DNA of 64,000 nt from Anaerolineaceae bacterium (GTDB lineage: Bacteria > Chloroflexota > Anaerolineae > Aggregatilineales > Phototrophicaceae): NCBI GenBank assembly GCA_020634115.1, contig JACKCH010000019.1:1-64000 (forward strand). The letters run 5' to 3'. Below are positions 50,335 to 59,450 of the stretch, piece after piece. Made by a program: the position numbers and the translations under genes. The notes beneath the pieces are model-generated. The model made no database searches. It saw nothing but the letters and a program-made list of their open reading frames with translations, and was not told where the DNA came from. Within the stretch, counting starts at the first letter, position 1. Every line of letters begins with the position of its first letter.

Positions 50335-51690
50335 ATGACAAATTACCTGGAACTGGCGCAGCAGGTTGTGAGGCAGGCCACATCAGACGGTCTGGAAGTG
50401 GAAGTGATTATCACCCAATCGAAAGAGACGGAAATTCGTGTGAGCCGAGGCGAAGTTGAGCAGCTTTCGCAGTCTGGCTCACGCGGGATGGGCGTGCGCG
50501 TGATTGACGACGGACGCACCGGCTATGCCTATACGTCGGATTTCTCCGAAAAGAGTATCGAAGACACGTGGCGTTCAGCAGTGGAGCTGGCGCAGGTTGC
50601 CACGCCGGATGAATACCGGGGACTGCCTGAGCCACAGCCGATTCCCGCCGCTGACCTGGAAATCTGGGACGCGACTCTCATCAACGTGCCGACGGCGGAT
50701 AAGATTGACATCGCCAAACGGGTTGAGCAGGCGGCGCTGAACTATGACCCGCGTGTGATTATCACCCAATGGTGTACCTATCAGGACTCGATTGACCATG
50801 TTTACCTGGCGAATTCAAAGGGTTTTGCCGGGGAGTATGGCCGCACGACGGTTGCTTCATTCGTGATCGGTATCGCCCGCGATGAAAACGGCATGACCAA
50901 CGCCTTCGGTCTAGGGGTATCAAACTTCTTTGCCGACCTCGACCCCGAAGCGGTAGGGCGTGAAGCCGGTGAAAAAGCGGTGAGTATTCTCAGCGGCCAG
51001 CCGGTAGAGACGCAGGTGGGGACGGTGATTCTCGACCCGGTGGTGGGGTCACAAATCCTCACGGCGCTCTCGCAGGCGCTTTCCGCCGAGGCGTGGCAGA
51101 AGAAACGTTCCTTCCTGATGGGTCGGATGGGGCAGCAGGTCGGTAACGACATGGTGACGTTGATGGATAATGGCCGGATGCCGCGTGGCGTGAGTTCCGC
51201 GCCGTTTGATGGCGAAGGCGTCCCGACGAAAGCCACTCGACTGATTGACGAAGGCATTCTGCAAAACCTGATTTATGACAGCTATTCCGCCCGCAAGGAA
51301 GGCAAACAGTCCACCGGCAACGCCCAGCGCAGCGGTCATCGCAGCACGCCGCACCTCGCACCGAGTAACTTCTATATGCAGCCCGGCCACCTGACCCGTG
51401 AGGAGATCATCAAGGGTGTGGATAAGGGCTTGTATGTCATCAGCGTGATGCAGACTGGCGGCATTGACCCGGTGAGTGGCGATTGCTCAATGGGGGCGAA
51501 TGGCTTGTGGATTGAAAATGGCGAAATTGTTGGGCCAGTGGGTGGCGTGACGATTGCGACCACGCTCGACGGCTTCCTCAACAATATCACCCAGGTTGGC
51601 AGCGACTTGCGGATTGTCCCATTCTTTGGCGCGATTGGCGTGCCGACGCTCCGCCTGGATAATGTGACGATTGGCGGCACGAAGAAATAG
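50335..51690 (+). CDS. TldE/PmbA family protein, partner of TldD
   Basis: A 451-residue protein of the same fold as TldD but without the HExxxH motif, as expected for TldE (PmbA). Landmarks are VEVIITQSKETEIRVSRGEV, SGSRGMGVRVIDDGRTGYAY, GTVILDPVVGSQIL and FDGEGVPTKATRLIDEGIL. It forms the heterodimer with the preceding gene product. A strong terminator closes the pair. Confidence 0.93.
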   Translation: MTNYLELAQQVVRQATSDGLEVEVIITQSKETEIRVSRGEVEQLSQSGSRGMGVRVIDDGRTGYAYTSDFSEKSIEDTWRSAVELAQVATPDEYRGLPEPQPIPAADLEIWDATLINVPTADKIDIAKRVEQAALNYDPRVIITQWCTYQDSIDHVYLANSKGFAGEYGRTTVASFVIGIARDENGMTNAFGLGVSNFFADLDPEAVGREAGEKAVSILSGQPVETQVGTVILDPVVGSQILTALSQALSAEAWQKKRSFLMGRMGQQVGNDMVTLMDNGRMPRGVSSAPFDGEGVPTKATRLIDEGILQNLIYDSYSARKEGKQSTGNAQRSGHRSTPHLAPSNFYMQPGHLTREEIIKGVDKGLYVISVMQTGGIDPVSGDCSMGANGLWIENGEIVGPVGGVTIATTLDGFLNNITQVGSDLRIVPFFGAIGVPTLRLDNVTIGGTKK

Positions 51691-51714
51691 TGATTGCGGA
51701 ATCAGAGTAATGTG

Positions 51715-51750
51715 GATAAGAGGCTTTTAACGGCCTCTTATCTTTTGTTT
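51715..51750 (+). terminator. Intrinsic terminator after the TldD/TldE genes
   Basis: GATAAGAGGC (51715-51724) pairs perfectly with GCCTCTTATC (51733-51742), with an eight-base loop and TTTTGTTT after it. Confidence 0.85.
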
Positions 51751-51828
51751 ATCTATTGGCTGCAACTTCTGGTTTTGGAGTGCGTATAATACAGTATAGA
51801 ACGTAGGCACAGAACGAGGAGTAACGTG

Positions 51829-52134
51829 ATGCCATACCAGAACGAGAACCACGCATCGAGTGAGCCGATAGACCCGGAAGAACCCAAAACCCCGTTTGAG
51901 AAGTTCCTGTTCCACCAGCGGCGGGCGATGGAAGAAACCGGCAAGGCGTTAGAGGCGCTGCTGCCGGAGGGCTTCAAGGAACACGGCGCGGAGGCCTCCC
52001 GCGAGTTTATCAAGGGATTCCGGGTACTGGTAGACGCCGCCATAACGGAAATCGAAAAAGCGGTGGAAGAGGAAGACGACGAGGACAAACCCTCGACCAC
52101 CGGCAAAACCAAAGTGAAGGTCGAAGTAGACTAA
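51829..52134 (+). CDS. Small acidic hypothetical protein
   Basis: A 101-residue, highly charged protein with a proline-rich start, a helical core (FLFHQRRAMEETGKALEALL, FIKGFRVLVDAAITEIEKAV) and an acidic-lysine tail. No family recognised. It looks like a genuine gene: GAGGAG seven bases before the ATG, a TATAAT at 51785-51790, and its own terminators on both sides. Soluble, with no cysteine and no signal. Confidence 0.7.
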   Translation: MPYQNENHASSEPIDPEEPKTPFEKFLFHQRRAMEETGKALEALLPEGFKEHGAEASREFIKGFRVLVDAAITEIEKAVEEEDDEDKPSTTGKTKVKVEVD

Positions 52135-52157
52135 AGCACATACGGGACTTATCTGGC

Positions 52158-52188
52158 AATAAGGGGCAGCACGCCCCTTATTTTATTT
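52158..52188 (+). terminator. Intrinsic terminator after the small acidic protein
   Basis: AATAAGGGGC (52158-52167) pairs perfectly with GCCCCTTATT (52173-52182), with a five-base loop and TTATTT following. Confidence 0.85.
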
Positions 52189-52309
52189 CCCCTGTTTTAT
52201 CCAACTGACTGACCCAGTCATCCACTTTTTTGATACACTCTAAAAGGCAGCGTGTTTTGTTGCCTGTGTGTGGAGTCTGTATGGTCATTCAGAAGGGAAA
52301 CAGTCATTC

Positions 52310-53062
52310 ATGTTCAGTGTGAATCTCAAAGACAAAGTAGCCTTAGTGACCGGGGCCGGACGCGGGATTGGCCGGGCGATTGCCCAGGGATTATCCGACG
52401 CGGGCGCAGTGGTGGCCGTCAACGATATAGACGCCCCCAGCGCTGCGCTGACCTGTGGTTTTCTGCACGGCGATACCAACCCGTATGCCGCCGATGTGGC
52501 TGACCCCCAGGCGGTGCAGGGGATGGTTGAGCAGGTGATGAGCGATTTTGGCCGCCTGGACATTCTGGTGAATAACGCAGCGGTGGAGCCGTTCGCATCA
52601 ATTCTGGAAATGTCTATCGAAGATTGGCGGCAGGCGATTGACGTAAACCTGAGCGCAGCCTTCTACACCAGCCAGGCCGCCGGGCGCATCATGCGGGATG
52701 CAGGCGGTGGTGTGATTGTCAATATTGGCTCGATTGCCGGGCATAATATCCCCATCGCGCTGCGTTCCGGGTATGTCGCCAGCAAAGCCGGGCTGATCGG
52801 CTTCACGCGGGAATGCGCCCGTGAGTTTGCCGCCTACAATATCCGGGTGAATACGGTCTGTCCGGGTGTGATCGAAACCGAAATGACGGCCCACCTGCGC
52901 GACAACCAGGCACAGATGGCGAAATGGCTGGCGGACATCCCCCAGGGTCGGCTCGGCATCCCCGAAGATGTGGTCGGGGTAGTGCTGTTCCTGTGTTCGG
53001 ATGGTTCACGCTATCTGACTGGGCAGGCCATCAACGTGGATGGCGGCAAGGTGATGATGTAG
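52310..53062 (+). CDS. SDR family oxidoreductase (FabG-like)
   Basis: A 250-residue classical short-chain dehydrogenase with TGAGRGIGRA, NNAA, the active-site segment NIGSIAG, YVASK and INVDGGKVMM at the end. All catalytic residues are visible, so it should be an active NAD(P)-dependent dehydrogenase of the FabG or glucose-dehydrogenase type. The ATG at 52310 begins the fold; the in-frame upstream start at 52268 adds residues foreign to the family. Single-gene unit. Confidence 0.9.
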   Translation: MFSVNLKDKVALVTGAGRGIGRAIAQGLSDAGAVVAVNDIDAPSAALTCGFLHGDTNPYAADVADPQAVQGMVEQVMSDFGRLDILVNNAAVEPFASILEMSIEDWRQAIDVNLSAAFYTSQAAGRIMRDAGGGVIVNIGSIAGHNIPIALRSGYVASKAGLIGFTRECAREFAAYNIRVNTVCPGVIETEMTAHLRDNQAQMAKWLADIPQGRLGIPEDVVGVVLFLCSDGSRYLTGQAINVDGGKVMM

Positions 53063-53095
53063 ACTTCATAGTACGGCACGTTTGCTTGTTTCTCC

Positions 53096-53155
53096 TTCAA
53101 GATGTAGGGGCGCAAGGCCTTGCGCCCTGACGGGAAAAGAATCCCGCATCTTGAA
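53096..53155. repeat. Cloverleaf-like palindromic element (repeat copy 2)
   Basis: An outer stem TTCAAGATG (53096-53104)/CATCTTGAA (53147-53155) encloses two hairpins: a perfect 20-base palindrome GGGCGCAAGGCCTTGCGCCC (53108-53127) and CGGGA/TCCCG (53131-53146). A second TCAAGATGTA occurs at 53168-53177. The first hairpin and its GTAGG flank match the element at 23998-24022. It lies between two same-strand genes and looks like a small mobile or REP-type repeat. Confidence 0.65.
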
Positions 53156-53202
53156 AGGGGCGTCACCTCAAGATGTAAGCATAGCAGAAAGGAAGAGGCG
53201 CA

Positions 53203-53943
53203 ATGTCGCTGCGTTTTCATGAACTGGCCGAGGCCAATCACCGGATTCTGAACCCATTCACCGAAGACAAACTGATGCTGCTGGGCGAGGTCTGCCGCCT
53301 GCGCTCCGGCCTGAGTCAGCTTGACCTGTGCTGTGGCAAAGGCGAGATGCTCTCACTATGGGCGTTGCGGTTCGGTATCGCCGGAATCGGTGTAGACATC
53401 AGCCACGTGTTTTTGTCCGCCGCCCGTGACCGCGCCGATGAACTCGGAGTCGGCACGCAGGTGAAGTTTATCCAGGGGAACGCCGCCGCCTACCAACCGC
53501 CGCAGTCGTTTAATATCGTCAGTTGCATCGGCGCAACCTGGATTGGCGATGGGCTGACCGGCACGCTCAAACTGATGAAACCGATGCTCAAAGATGAAAA
53601 CAGTCTGCTGCTGGTGGGCGAACCGTATTTCATCAGCCCGCCACCGGAAGTCGCTTACGCCGCCTGGGGCGTGAAATCGGAGGACTACACCTCGCTGACC
53701 GGGACGCTAGACCGGATGGAGTCCGCCGGGTTTGAACTGGTGGAGATGGTGCTGGCCGATCAGAATAGTTGGGATCGCTACGAGGCGTCGCAGTGGTTCA
53801 CGCTGAGCGACTGGCTGCGGGCGAACCCCGACGACCCCGACGCGCCCGAACTCCGCACCTGGCTGGCGAAGAATCGCCGCGCCTACCTGGAATACGGGCG
53901 GGATTACCTCGGTTGGGGCGTGTTCGTACTGCGGCAGAAGTAA
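53203..53943 (+). CDS. SAM-dependent methyltransferase
   Basis: A 246-residue class I methyltransferase. Motif I is LDLCCGKGEMLSLWALRFG, with an acidic residue ending strand 2 (GVDISHVFL) and NAAAY and FNIVSCIGATWIG further on. CCGKG and the later WFTLSDWLRANPDD resemble small-molecule methyltransferases of the UbiE/Mtf class. Acceptor is unknown. Its neighbours do not indicate a pathway. Confidence 0.85.
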   Translation: MSLRFHELAEANHRILNPFTEDKLMLLGEVCRLRSGLSQLDLCCGKGEMLSLWALRFGIAGIGVDISHVFLSAARDRADELGVGTQVKFIQGNAAAYQPPQSFNIVSCIGATWIGDGLTGTLKLMKPMLKDENSLLLVGEPYFISPPPEVAYAAWGVKSEDYTSLTGTLDRMESAGFELVEMVLADQNSWDRYEASQWFTLSDWLRANPDDPDAPELRTWLAKNRRAYLEYGRDYLGWGVFVLRQK

Positions 53944-53979
53944 TCCGTATAGATTTACCTGTCATTCTAAGGACTTCAC

Positions 53980-55116
53980 ATGGGATTTCTTGCAGGCCGA
54001 CAAAGGAAAAGTTGGATGAGATATTTAGTTTCAATCGGGATAGTTAGTATATTCTTGATCTGGTTGCATCAGTCTCCCCTGGGTAATGGGTTGCCATTCC
54101 CAAAAGTTGGCTGTGAGACTCATACGACTTTTCGTGACTCGGATGGATGGCAAGCATCATCAGATAATATTGCTGTTCGCACGCTTTGGCAGAAGACCGA
54201 GGACAGACCAATACTTGAGATGTTTAATGGGGCGGAGAACAGTGGGATAGCGGTCTTGCCGGATCGTGTTATATTCCACTCAGTTTTCTGGGAACAAAAC
54301 CCCGATGCGGTGCTACCGTCATGTACGGAGCAAGAAATTGTCGCCTTTGATTTACTCACCGGAGATCCTCAATGGCGTTATCCTCTATCGCAAGAATACA
54401 GCCGTCCTTATAGAAGAATTCATGCTCTGAGTGATGGCGTGGTGATTGTCCTAGACGGAATCCTGATGAAACTTGATTCTGAAGGTCAATACGTATGGTC
54501 TAATGAAGGATTTCCTTCTCGTTCAATCGATACTATTTATGAGGATTCAAATAATCTTTACCTTCCATCTAAAACGAAATTCTATGTGGTTTCAAACGAA
54601 ACGGGGGAATTGCTACAAATTACCAACACTCACCTAATAAGCGTGTTAAATGGGAACATCATCAGCGCCGTTGATGAGAGCCGTATTCAGATTCAGCTTG
54701 TAGGAAATCAGGAGAGGTTTGAAATACCTATCAATGATCCTACCATACGGAATGCAGATATTGTTCCGTTTACTGATATAGTGAATGACATCCTCCTGGT
54801 TTTTGAGCAAATTGGCTTTAGGCGGTCAATTGAAGCTTACTCTCTGGTAAATGGACAGCTTCTGTGGATGTCGGAGGATCCGTTTGAAGGGCTACCTGTA
54901 GTATCGGGCGATTATGTTTATGCTTATAGAGATCTTAGCATCGAAATCTTAGAGGTGTCTACAGGCCATCAGATCGGTACCATTGATCTGACTGCGACAG
55001 GTGAGCGACAATTAAATATATCTCCTTATGAAGTGTGGATTGCGTCTTATGACAATATACTGATTATCAATATCAGAGACACCTGGGACATTATTGCTCT
55101 ACAGATAGATGCTTGA
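53980..55116 (+). CDS. Membrane-anchored PQQ-type beta-propeller protein
   Basis: A 378-residue protein with one N-terminal hydrophobic helix (about 14-32, YLVSIGIVSIFLIWL), probably a signal anchor, then repeated propeller blades (LLTGDPQWRYPL, VWSNEGFPSRSI, LVNGQLLWMSEDP, VSTGHQIGTIDL). These resemble PQQ-like or outer-membrane-assembly propellers, but no PQQ ligand set is evident. It is clearly AT-richer than its neighbours, which may mean recent acquisition. The next gene overlaps its stop, suggesting translational coupling. Confidence 0.7.
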   Translation: MGFLAGRQRKSWMRYLVSIGIVSIFLIWLHQSPLGNGLPFPKVGCETHTTFRDSDGWQASSDNIAVRTLWQKTEDRPILEMFNGAENSGIAVLPDRVIFHSVFWEQNPDAVLPSCTEQEIVAFDLLTGDPQWRYPLSQEYSRPYRRIHALSDGVVIVLDGILMKLDSEGQYVWSNEGFPSRSIDTIYEDSNNLYLPSKTKFYVVSNETGELLQITNTHLISVLNGNIISAVDESRIQIQLVGNQERFEIPINDPTIRNADIVPFTDIVNDILLVFEQIGFRRSIEAYSLVNGQLLWMSEDPFEGLPVVSGDYVYAYRDLSIEILEVSTGHQIGTIDLTATGERQLNISPYEVWIASYDNILIINIRDTWDIIALQIDA

Positions 55117-56678
55117 ATGCTGCCCAACTTAACGACGGCAAAACATATTCCCCCATGCTCCGATCCCAACTCCCTGAACTCCTGACGCTGCTGGCGATTC
55201 TGGCGCTGGCGGCATTTTTGCGTTTCGCCAACCTGCCGGAGAACCCTGGCTGGTACACCGACGAGGCGACGCATCTCAATATCGCCCACCACCTGGCCGC
55301 CGGGCGCATTCAGTATTTCGCCGTCAAGGATTCAGTGTTGCTGTTTGCCCGCCCGCCGCTGTTTCACCTGCTGCTGGCCGGGTTGTTTCGTCCGTTGGGG
55401 GAAAGCATGGCGACCCTGCGCGGGCTGACCGCCGGACTCGGCCTGCTGACGGTGGCGCTGCTCTACGCTGCTATCCGGCATATCACCGGGCGGCGGTTGC
55501 TGGCGCTGCTGGCGGCGGGGCTGCTGGCGATCTATCCGCAGGCGGTGCTGTACAGCCGGTTCGGGTTCAGCTACAACCTGCTCGCGCCGCTCATGGTTGT
55601 CCTCCTGTGGGGGCTGGTGGCGTACCGGCAGACGACCCGGCGTGGTTGGCTGGCGCTGGCGTCATTGGCAGCGGGGTTGGGCGTTATTGGTGATCTGGCG
55701 TTTATGACGGTGATTCCGGTACTGCTGCTGGTGGCGTTCATCGGGCGGCGGCGGGACGCCTTATGGAGCGCGGCACTGGCTGGGTTACCCTTCGCCCTGT
55801 ATGCGCTGTGGATGCTGTTCCTCGCGCCGGATGCCTTCCTCTATGACCTGCGGTTTACATTTCTGCGCCTGGGGACGATGCCGCCCGGTGATCAAGTGTG
55901 GAACATCGTTTTACAGTACACGACGCTTATCTCTCAGGACTTCTGGCTGCTGGCCGGGGTAATCGGGTTGTTCCTGCTGCATCTGCCTCAGCTTCGCATG
56001 GTGGGAGTCCTGCTGTTTTTCGCCCCGCTGGCGTTGATGGCGCGTTCCGCTGCCCTGCACAGCTTGAGCTTCTACTACATGATCCCGTTACTGCCGCTGG
56101 TCGCGTTGGGTGTGGCCGGGCTGCTGGTTGCAGGCGTGCCGTACCTGTGGCGTGTTATCTTTGCCGAAGTGGGGACGATGCTAAAGACTCGCTGGATAGC
56201 GATAGGAGCAGCGGGCGTGGGGGTGCTGCTCGTCGTGGTTAGCCCTTTGTGGGTGACGGTGGTGCTCACGCTGGACAATGTGAACGGCCATTACCAGACG
56301 GCGATAGACCCTTTCCTGGTGAATCCGGGGGATGCGTATGCAGCGGCAGACTTTGTGAATGCTCACAGCGCCCCGGATGACCTGGTAATCGCCTCGCCGC
56401 CGGTGGGTTGGCTCATCGCGGGGCAAGTGGCGGATTTCCAAATGACCATCGCCGCTGGGGGGCAGGATACGCCGCATCTGCCGGGAGACCTTCCGCCGGA
56501 ACGCTGGGCGTTCGACCCGGACTATCACCGGGCGCGATTCATTGTGATAGATAACTTGTGGGATAACTGGGGCGCGTGGAACATCCCCGGCCTGCGTGAC
56601 CTGATGGCCGAAGTTGAAGCGTGGCCGCAGGTCTTTGCCTCCGGCGCGGTGCGGGTGTACGCCAACGCGGACAGCTAA
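55113..56678 (+). CDS. GT39-type membrane glycosyltransferase
   Basis: A 521-residue polytopic protein. The first membrane helix is followed by a periplasmic loop with NPGWYTDEATHLNIAHHL (the D/E pair typical of PMT/ArnT enzymes), and about ten more hydrophobic segments extend to residue 390, then a soluble C-terminus. It transfers sugars from a polyprenyl-phosphate donor on the outer face. It is a third member with the two at 5-9 kb. The TTG at 55113 overlaps the previous stop by four bases and is taken as start; ATG at 55155, which begins just before the first helix, is the alternative. Confidence 0.75.
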   Translation: MNAAQLNDGKTYSPMLRSQLPELLTLLAILALAAFLRFANLPENPGWYTDEATHLNIAHHLAAGRIQYFAVKDSVLLFARPPLFHLLLAGLFRPLGESMATLRGLTAGLGLLTVALLYAAIRHITGRRLLALLAAGLLAIYPQAVLYSRFGFSYNLLAPLMVVLLWGLVAYRQTTRRGWLALASLAAGLGVIGDLAFMTVIPVLLLVAFIGRRRDALWSAALAGLPFALYALWMLFLAPDAFLYDLRFTFLRLGTMPPGDQVWNIVLQYTTLISQDFWLLAGVIGLFLLHLPQLRMVGVLLFFAPLALMARSAALHSLSFYYMIPLLPLVALGVAGLLVAGVPYLWRVIFAEVGTMLKTRWIAIGAAGVGVLLVVVSPLWVTVVLTLDNVNGHYQTAIDPFLVNPGDAYAAADFVNAHSAPDDLVIASPPVGWLIAGQVADFQMTIAAGGQDTPHLPGDLPPERWAFDPDYHRARFIVIDNLWDNWGAWNIPGLRDLMAEVEAWPQVFASGAVRVYANADS

Positions 56679-56828
56679 CGCTTTCGCTTTACAGTGTAGT
56701 GGACAATAATTGGATTTTCGGAACACGTTTGTTGGATGCTCTGGCGCTGGAAAGTCGAGGGAGATGAGAATGGTCGTGTTGGGCAAAATCGTGCCGGACA
56801 AGGCCAGACCCCGGAAAGCTGAATAACG

Positions 56829-57626
56829 ATGTCGCTTTATGTCAATGAAACCGGAACACCAGGGTCACCAAGCATTATCTTTCTGCATGGTGTTGGCACA
56901 AGTGGTTGGATGTGGGGGAAGCAAATTGCCACCCTCGGTGATTTCCATTGCTTGAATGTGGATTTACCCGGTCATGGTAGGAGTAACCATGTGCCCTGGG
57001 TATCTCTGACGGACACTGCCGATCAGATCGCGGCGATCATCCAGGCCCATGCCACAAATGGAAAAGCGCATATTGTTGGACTCTCACTCGGAGGCCATAT
57101 CGTGCTGCTTCTGCTGGAATACCATGCCGATATGCTCAATAGAGTCATCATCAGCGGAGTCACTGCTGCGCCGATGCCCAACCGAGTGCTGCTCCCGGTG
57201 CATTTATGGTTGATGTCTGTTCAGATGCGGCGGCGTTCATTGGTGGAACGGCAAGCCGAGGCGATGCACGTTCCGCCAGAGATGCGGTCTGCTTTCACCG
57301 AGAATCTGCTGGCGATGTCGATGGAGGCGTATCGGCGTATATGTAAAGAGGTCGCCTATTGTCACGTGCCGGATTCGCTGCGGTCTGTGCGGGTGCCCAC
57401 GCTGATTACAGCAGGCAGCCGAGAATCGAAAATCATCACGCAAGGTGTTCGAGTGATCTCTGAAATGATGCCTGATGCCGAAGGATGGTTTGCCCCTGGG
57501 CTTGGTCACGGATGGAATGTCGAAGACCCCAGCTTGTTCAACGCGATGATACGTGCGTGGATCACGGATGCGCCGCTGCCATCAAGATTACAGGCGGCAA
57601 ATGGCGGTGGTGGCACGAGTAGCTGA
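56829..57626 (+). CDS. Alpha/beta hydrolase
   Basis: A 265-residue hydrolase with the oxyanion region FLHGVGTSGWMWG, the nucleophile in GLSLGGH (S95), and the histidine in GLGHGWNVED. The acid after strand 6 is less clear (ITAGSRESK). Cytoplasmic; substrate unknown. It is unrelated in detail to the hydrolase at 28.7 kb, although of the same superfamily. Confidence 0.82.
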   Translation: MSLYVNETGTPGSPSIIFLHGVGTSGWMWGKQIATLGDFHCLNVDLPGHGRSNHVPWVSLTDTADQIAAIIQAHATNGKAHIVGLSLGGHIVLLLLEYHADMLNRVIISGVTAAPMPNRVLLPVHLWLMSVQMRRRSLVERQAEAMHVPPEMRSAFTENLLAMSMEAYRRICKEVAYCHVPDSLRSVRVPTLITAGSRESKIITQGVRVISEMMPDAEGWFAPGLGHGWNVEDPSLFNAMIRAWITDAPLPSRLQAANGGGGTSS

Positions 57627-57739
57627 TACCGGCGTAGCCCGGACTAGAATCGGGTGATATAGGGAGTTTATTGTTCCTGTATAATGTGCGGACGCCCTCA
57701 AAAATGGAGCGTGGATAAACATATGACGGAGTACCTCTG

Positions 57740-58126
57740 ATGCGCCACCCGGATGATCCCCACCGGACGATTCTGGTCGCTGAAGACAGCATCGAAACGC
57801 TGACGCTGTATAGTATTGTCGTTGAACGCATGGGATACACATCCCTCAAGGCGCGTTCGCTGGACGAAGCCTACCAATACCTGGACGAAACGGCTGATCT
57901 GGACCTCATCCTGCTGGGTACGTACCTGGACGGCCAGATGTACACCGATACCGTGTATAAGCTGCGCCAGCACCCCGCCGCCGCCCACCTGCCTATTCTC
58001 GTCGCTTCGCACCGCACCAACCCGGAAACACTCATTGCGGCCTTTGAGATGGGTGTCACCGATGTGTTACCGTCTCCGGTGATGATCCCCGAACTGATGA
58101 ACGTGATTCAGCGGTATATTGGCTAA
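57740..58126 (+). CDS. Degenerate response-regulator receiver domain protein
   Basis: A 128-residue single receiver domain. The N-terminal acidic pair is kept (LVAEDS, E15/D16), but the phospho-accepting aspartate is replaced by glycine (LDLILLGTYL, G60) and the conserved lysine before the final proline by serine (VLPSP). It therefore probably cannot be phosphorylated and would act as a protein-binding module. A TATAAT is seen at 57680-57685. ArsA starts 113 bases downstream. Confidence 0.8.
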   Translation: MRHPDDPHRTILVAEDSIETLTLYSIVVERMGYTSLKARSLDEAYQYLDETADLDLILLGTYLDGQMYTDTVYKLRQHPAAAHLPILVASHRTNPETLIAAFEMGVTDVLPSPVMIPELMNVIQRYIG

Positions 58127-58238
58127 CCCATCTCCCAATTGCCACTTTTCACCCCCTGCCTGCGTATACATCCATAGACACAGCGGAAACCGGCTGTGGC
58201 ATGTGTATAATGGGACAGATTGAAACGAGACAGAACCT

Positions 58239-59450
58239 ATGCGAATCATCGTACATACCGGCAAAGGCGGCGTGGGTAAGACCAGTATTTCGGCGGCAAC
58301 CGCCCTGCGCTGCGCTGAGATGGGCCTGAAAACCATCGTCATCAGCACCGACACCGCTCACAGCCTGGCTGACTCACTGGAAAAAGAAATCGGCCCGGAG
58401 CCAGTCGAACTCTACCCGAATCTGTGGGCGCAGGAGGTAGACGCCCGCTACTCGATGGATAAATACTGGGGCGCGTTCCAACGCTACATGGTGGCACTCT
58501 TCAGCCGCCAGGGGGTCGAGGATGTGGTGGCCGAAGAAGTCACCATCCTGCCCGGCCTGGAAGAAGGCGCTCATCTGCTGTGGATTAACAAGTACGTGCA
58601 GGACAATGAGTATGATGTCCTGATTGTGGACGCTGCTCCCACCGCTGAGACGTTGCGCCTGCTGAGTCTGCCCGATGTCACCCGCTGGTGGTTCGAGAAA
58701 ATCCTGACCATCACACGCGGCGCGGCACGGATTCTGCGCCCGATAGGGAAAGTCCTCAACCGGGGCGATGGTATCCCGGATACCGATGCCTGGGATCAGG
58801 TGCAAAGCCTGTTCGATACGCTCGATAAAGTGCGTGAACTGCTGGCAAACCCGGAAGTCAGCAGTATGCGGTTGGTCGTCAATCCGGAAAAGATGGTTAT
58901 CAAAGAGACACAGCGCACCTATACCTACCTCAACCTGTATGGCTATGCTACCGACGCGATCATCTGCAACCGCATTATCCCGGATGAAGTCAACGACCCA
59001 TACTTTACGATGTGGAAAGCCAACCAGCAGGAAAATCTGGGATTCATCAAAGAGGCGTTTGGGGAAATGCCGCTGATGAAAGCGCCGCTCTTTGGTCAGG
59101 AAGTCAGTGGGCTAGATACACTGCGCAAGCTGGCGGAACAGCTTTATGGCGATCAAAACCCGGCAGAGCGCATGTTTGACGGCAAAACTCATCATATTGT
59201 TAGCGACGAGACCGGTGGTTTTCAACTGACCGTGCCGCTGCCCTTCGCCAACAAAGCGGACATGGACTTGTATCGTTCCCGTGACGAATTGACGCTTCGG
59301 GTCGGCCCCTACCGGCGCAATATCGTGCTGCCTTACGCGCTCTGGGATTTGGAAATTGCGGACGCCCGCTTTGAACAGTCGAAGCTGGTCATCCACTTCA
59401 AACCGGAAAAGCAACCTGCCGGAGGACGAAAACGACAACGTGACGCCTGA
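58239..59450 (+). CDS. ArsA/GET3 family ATPase
   Basis: A 403-residue ATPase. The deviant Walker A is TGKGGVGKTS (residues 7-16), switch I is STDTAHSLADS, and LIVDAAPTAETLRLL marks the A-motif. From about residue 315 a C-terminal beta domain (FQLTVPLPFANKADMDLY, IVLPYALWDLEI) matches the ArsA_HSP20 module. Bacterial ArsA-like proteins lacking an ArsB partner are found mainly in Chloroflexota, Cyanobacteria and Actinobacteria, with unproven roles in protein targeting or stress. No arsenic genes are nearby. Its end overlaps the AarF start by about ten bases. Confidence 0.9.
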   Translation: MRIIVHTGKGGVGKTSISAATALRCAEMGLKTIVISTDTAHSLADSLEKEIGPEPVELYPNLWAQEVDARYSMDKYWGAFQRYMVALFSRQGVEDVVAEEVTILPGLEEGAHLLWINKYVQDNEYDVLIVDAAPTAETLRLLSLPDVTRWWFEKILTITRGAARILRPIGKVLNRGDGIPDTDAWDQVQSLFDTLDKVRELLANPEVSSMRLVVNPEKMVIKETQRTYTYLNLYGYATDAIICNRIIPDEVNDPYFTMWKANQQENLGFIKEAFGEMPLMKAPLFGQEVSGLDTLRKLAEQLYGDQNPAERMFDGKTHHIVSDETGGFQLTVPLPFANKADMDLYRSRDELTLRVGPYRRNIVLPYALWDLEIADARFEQSKLVIHFKPEKQPAGGRKRQRDA

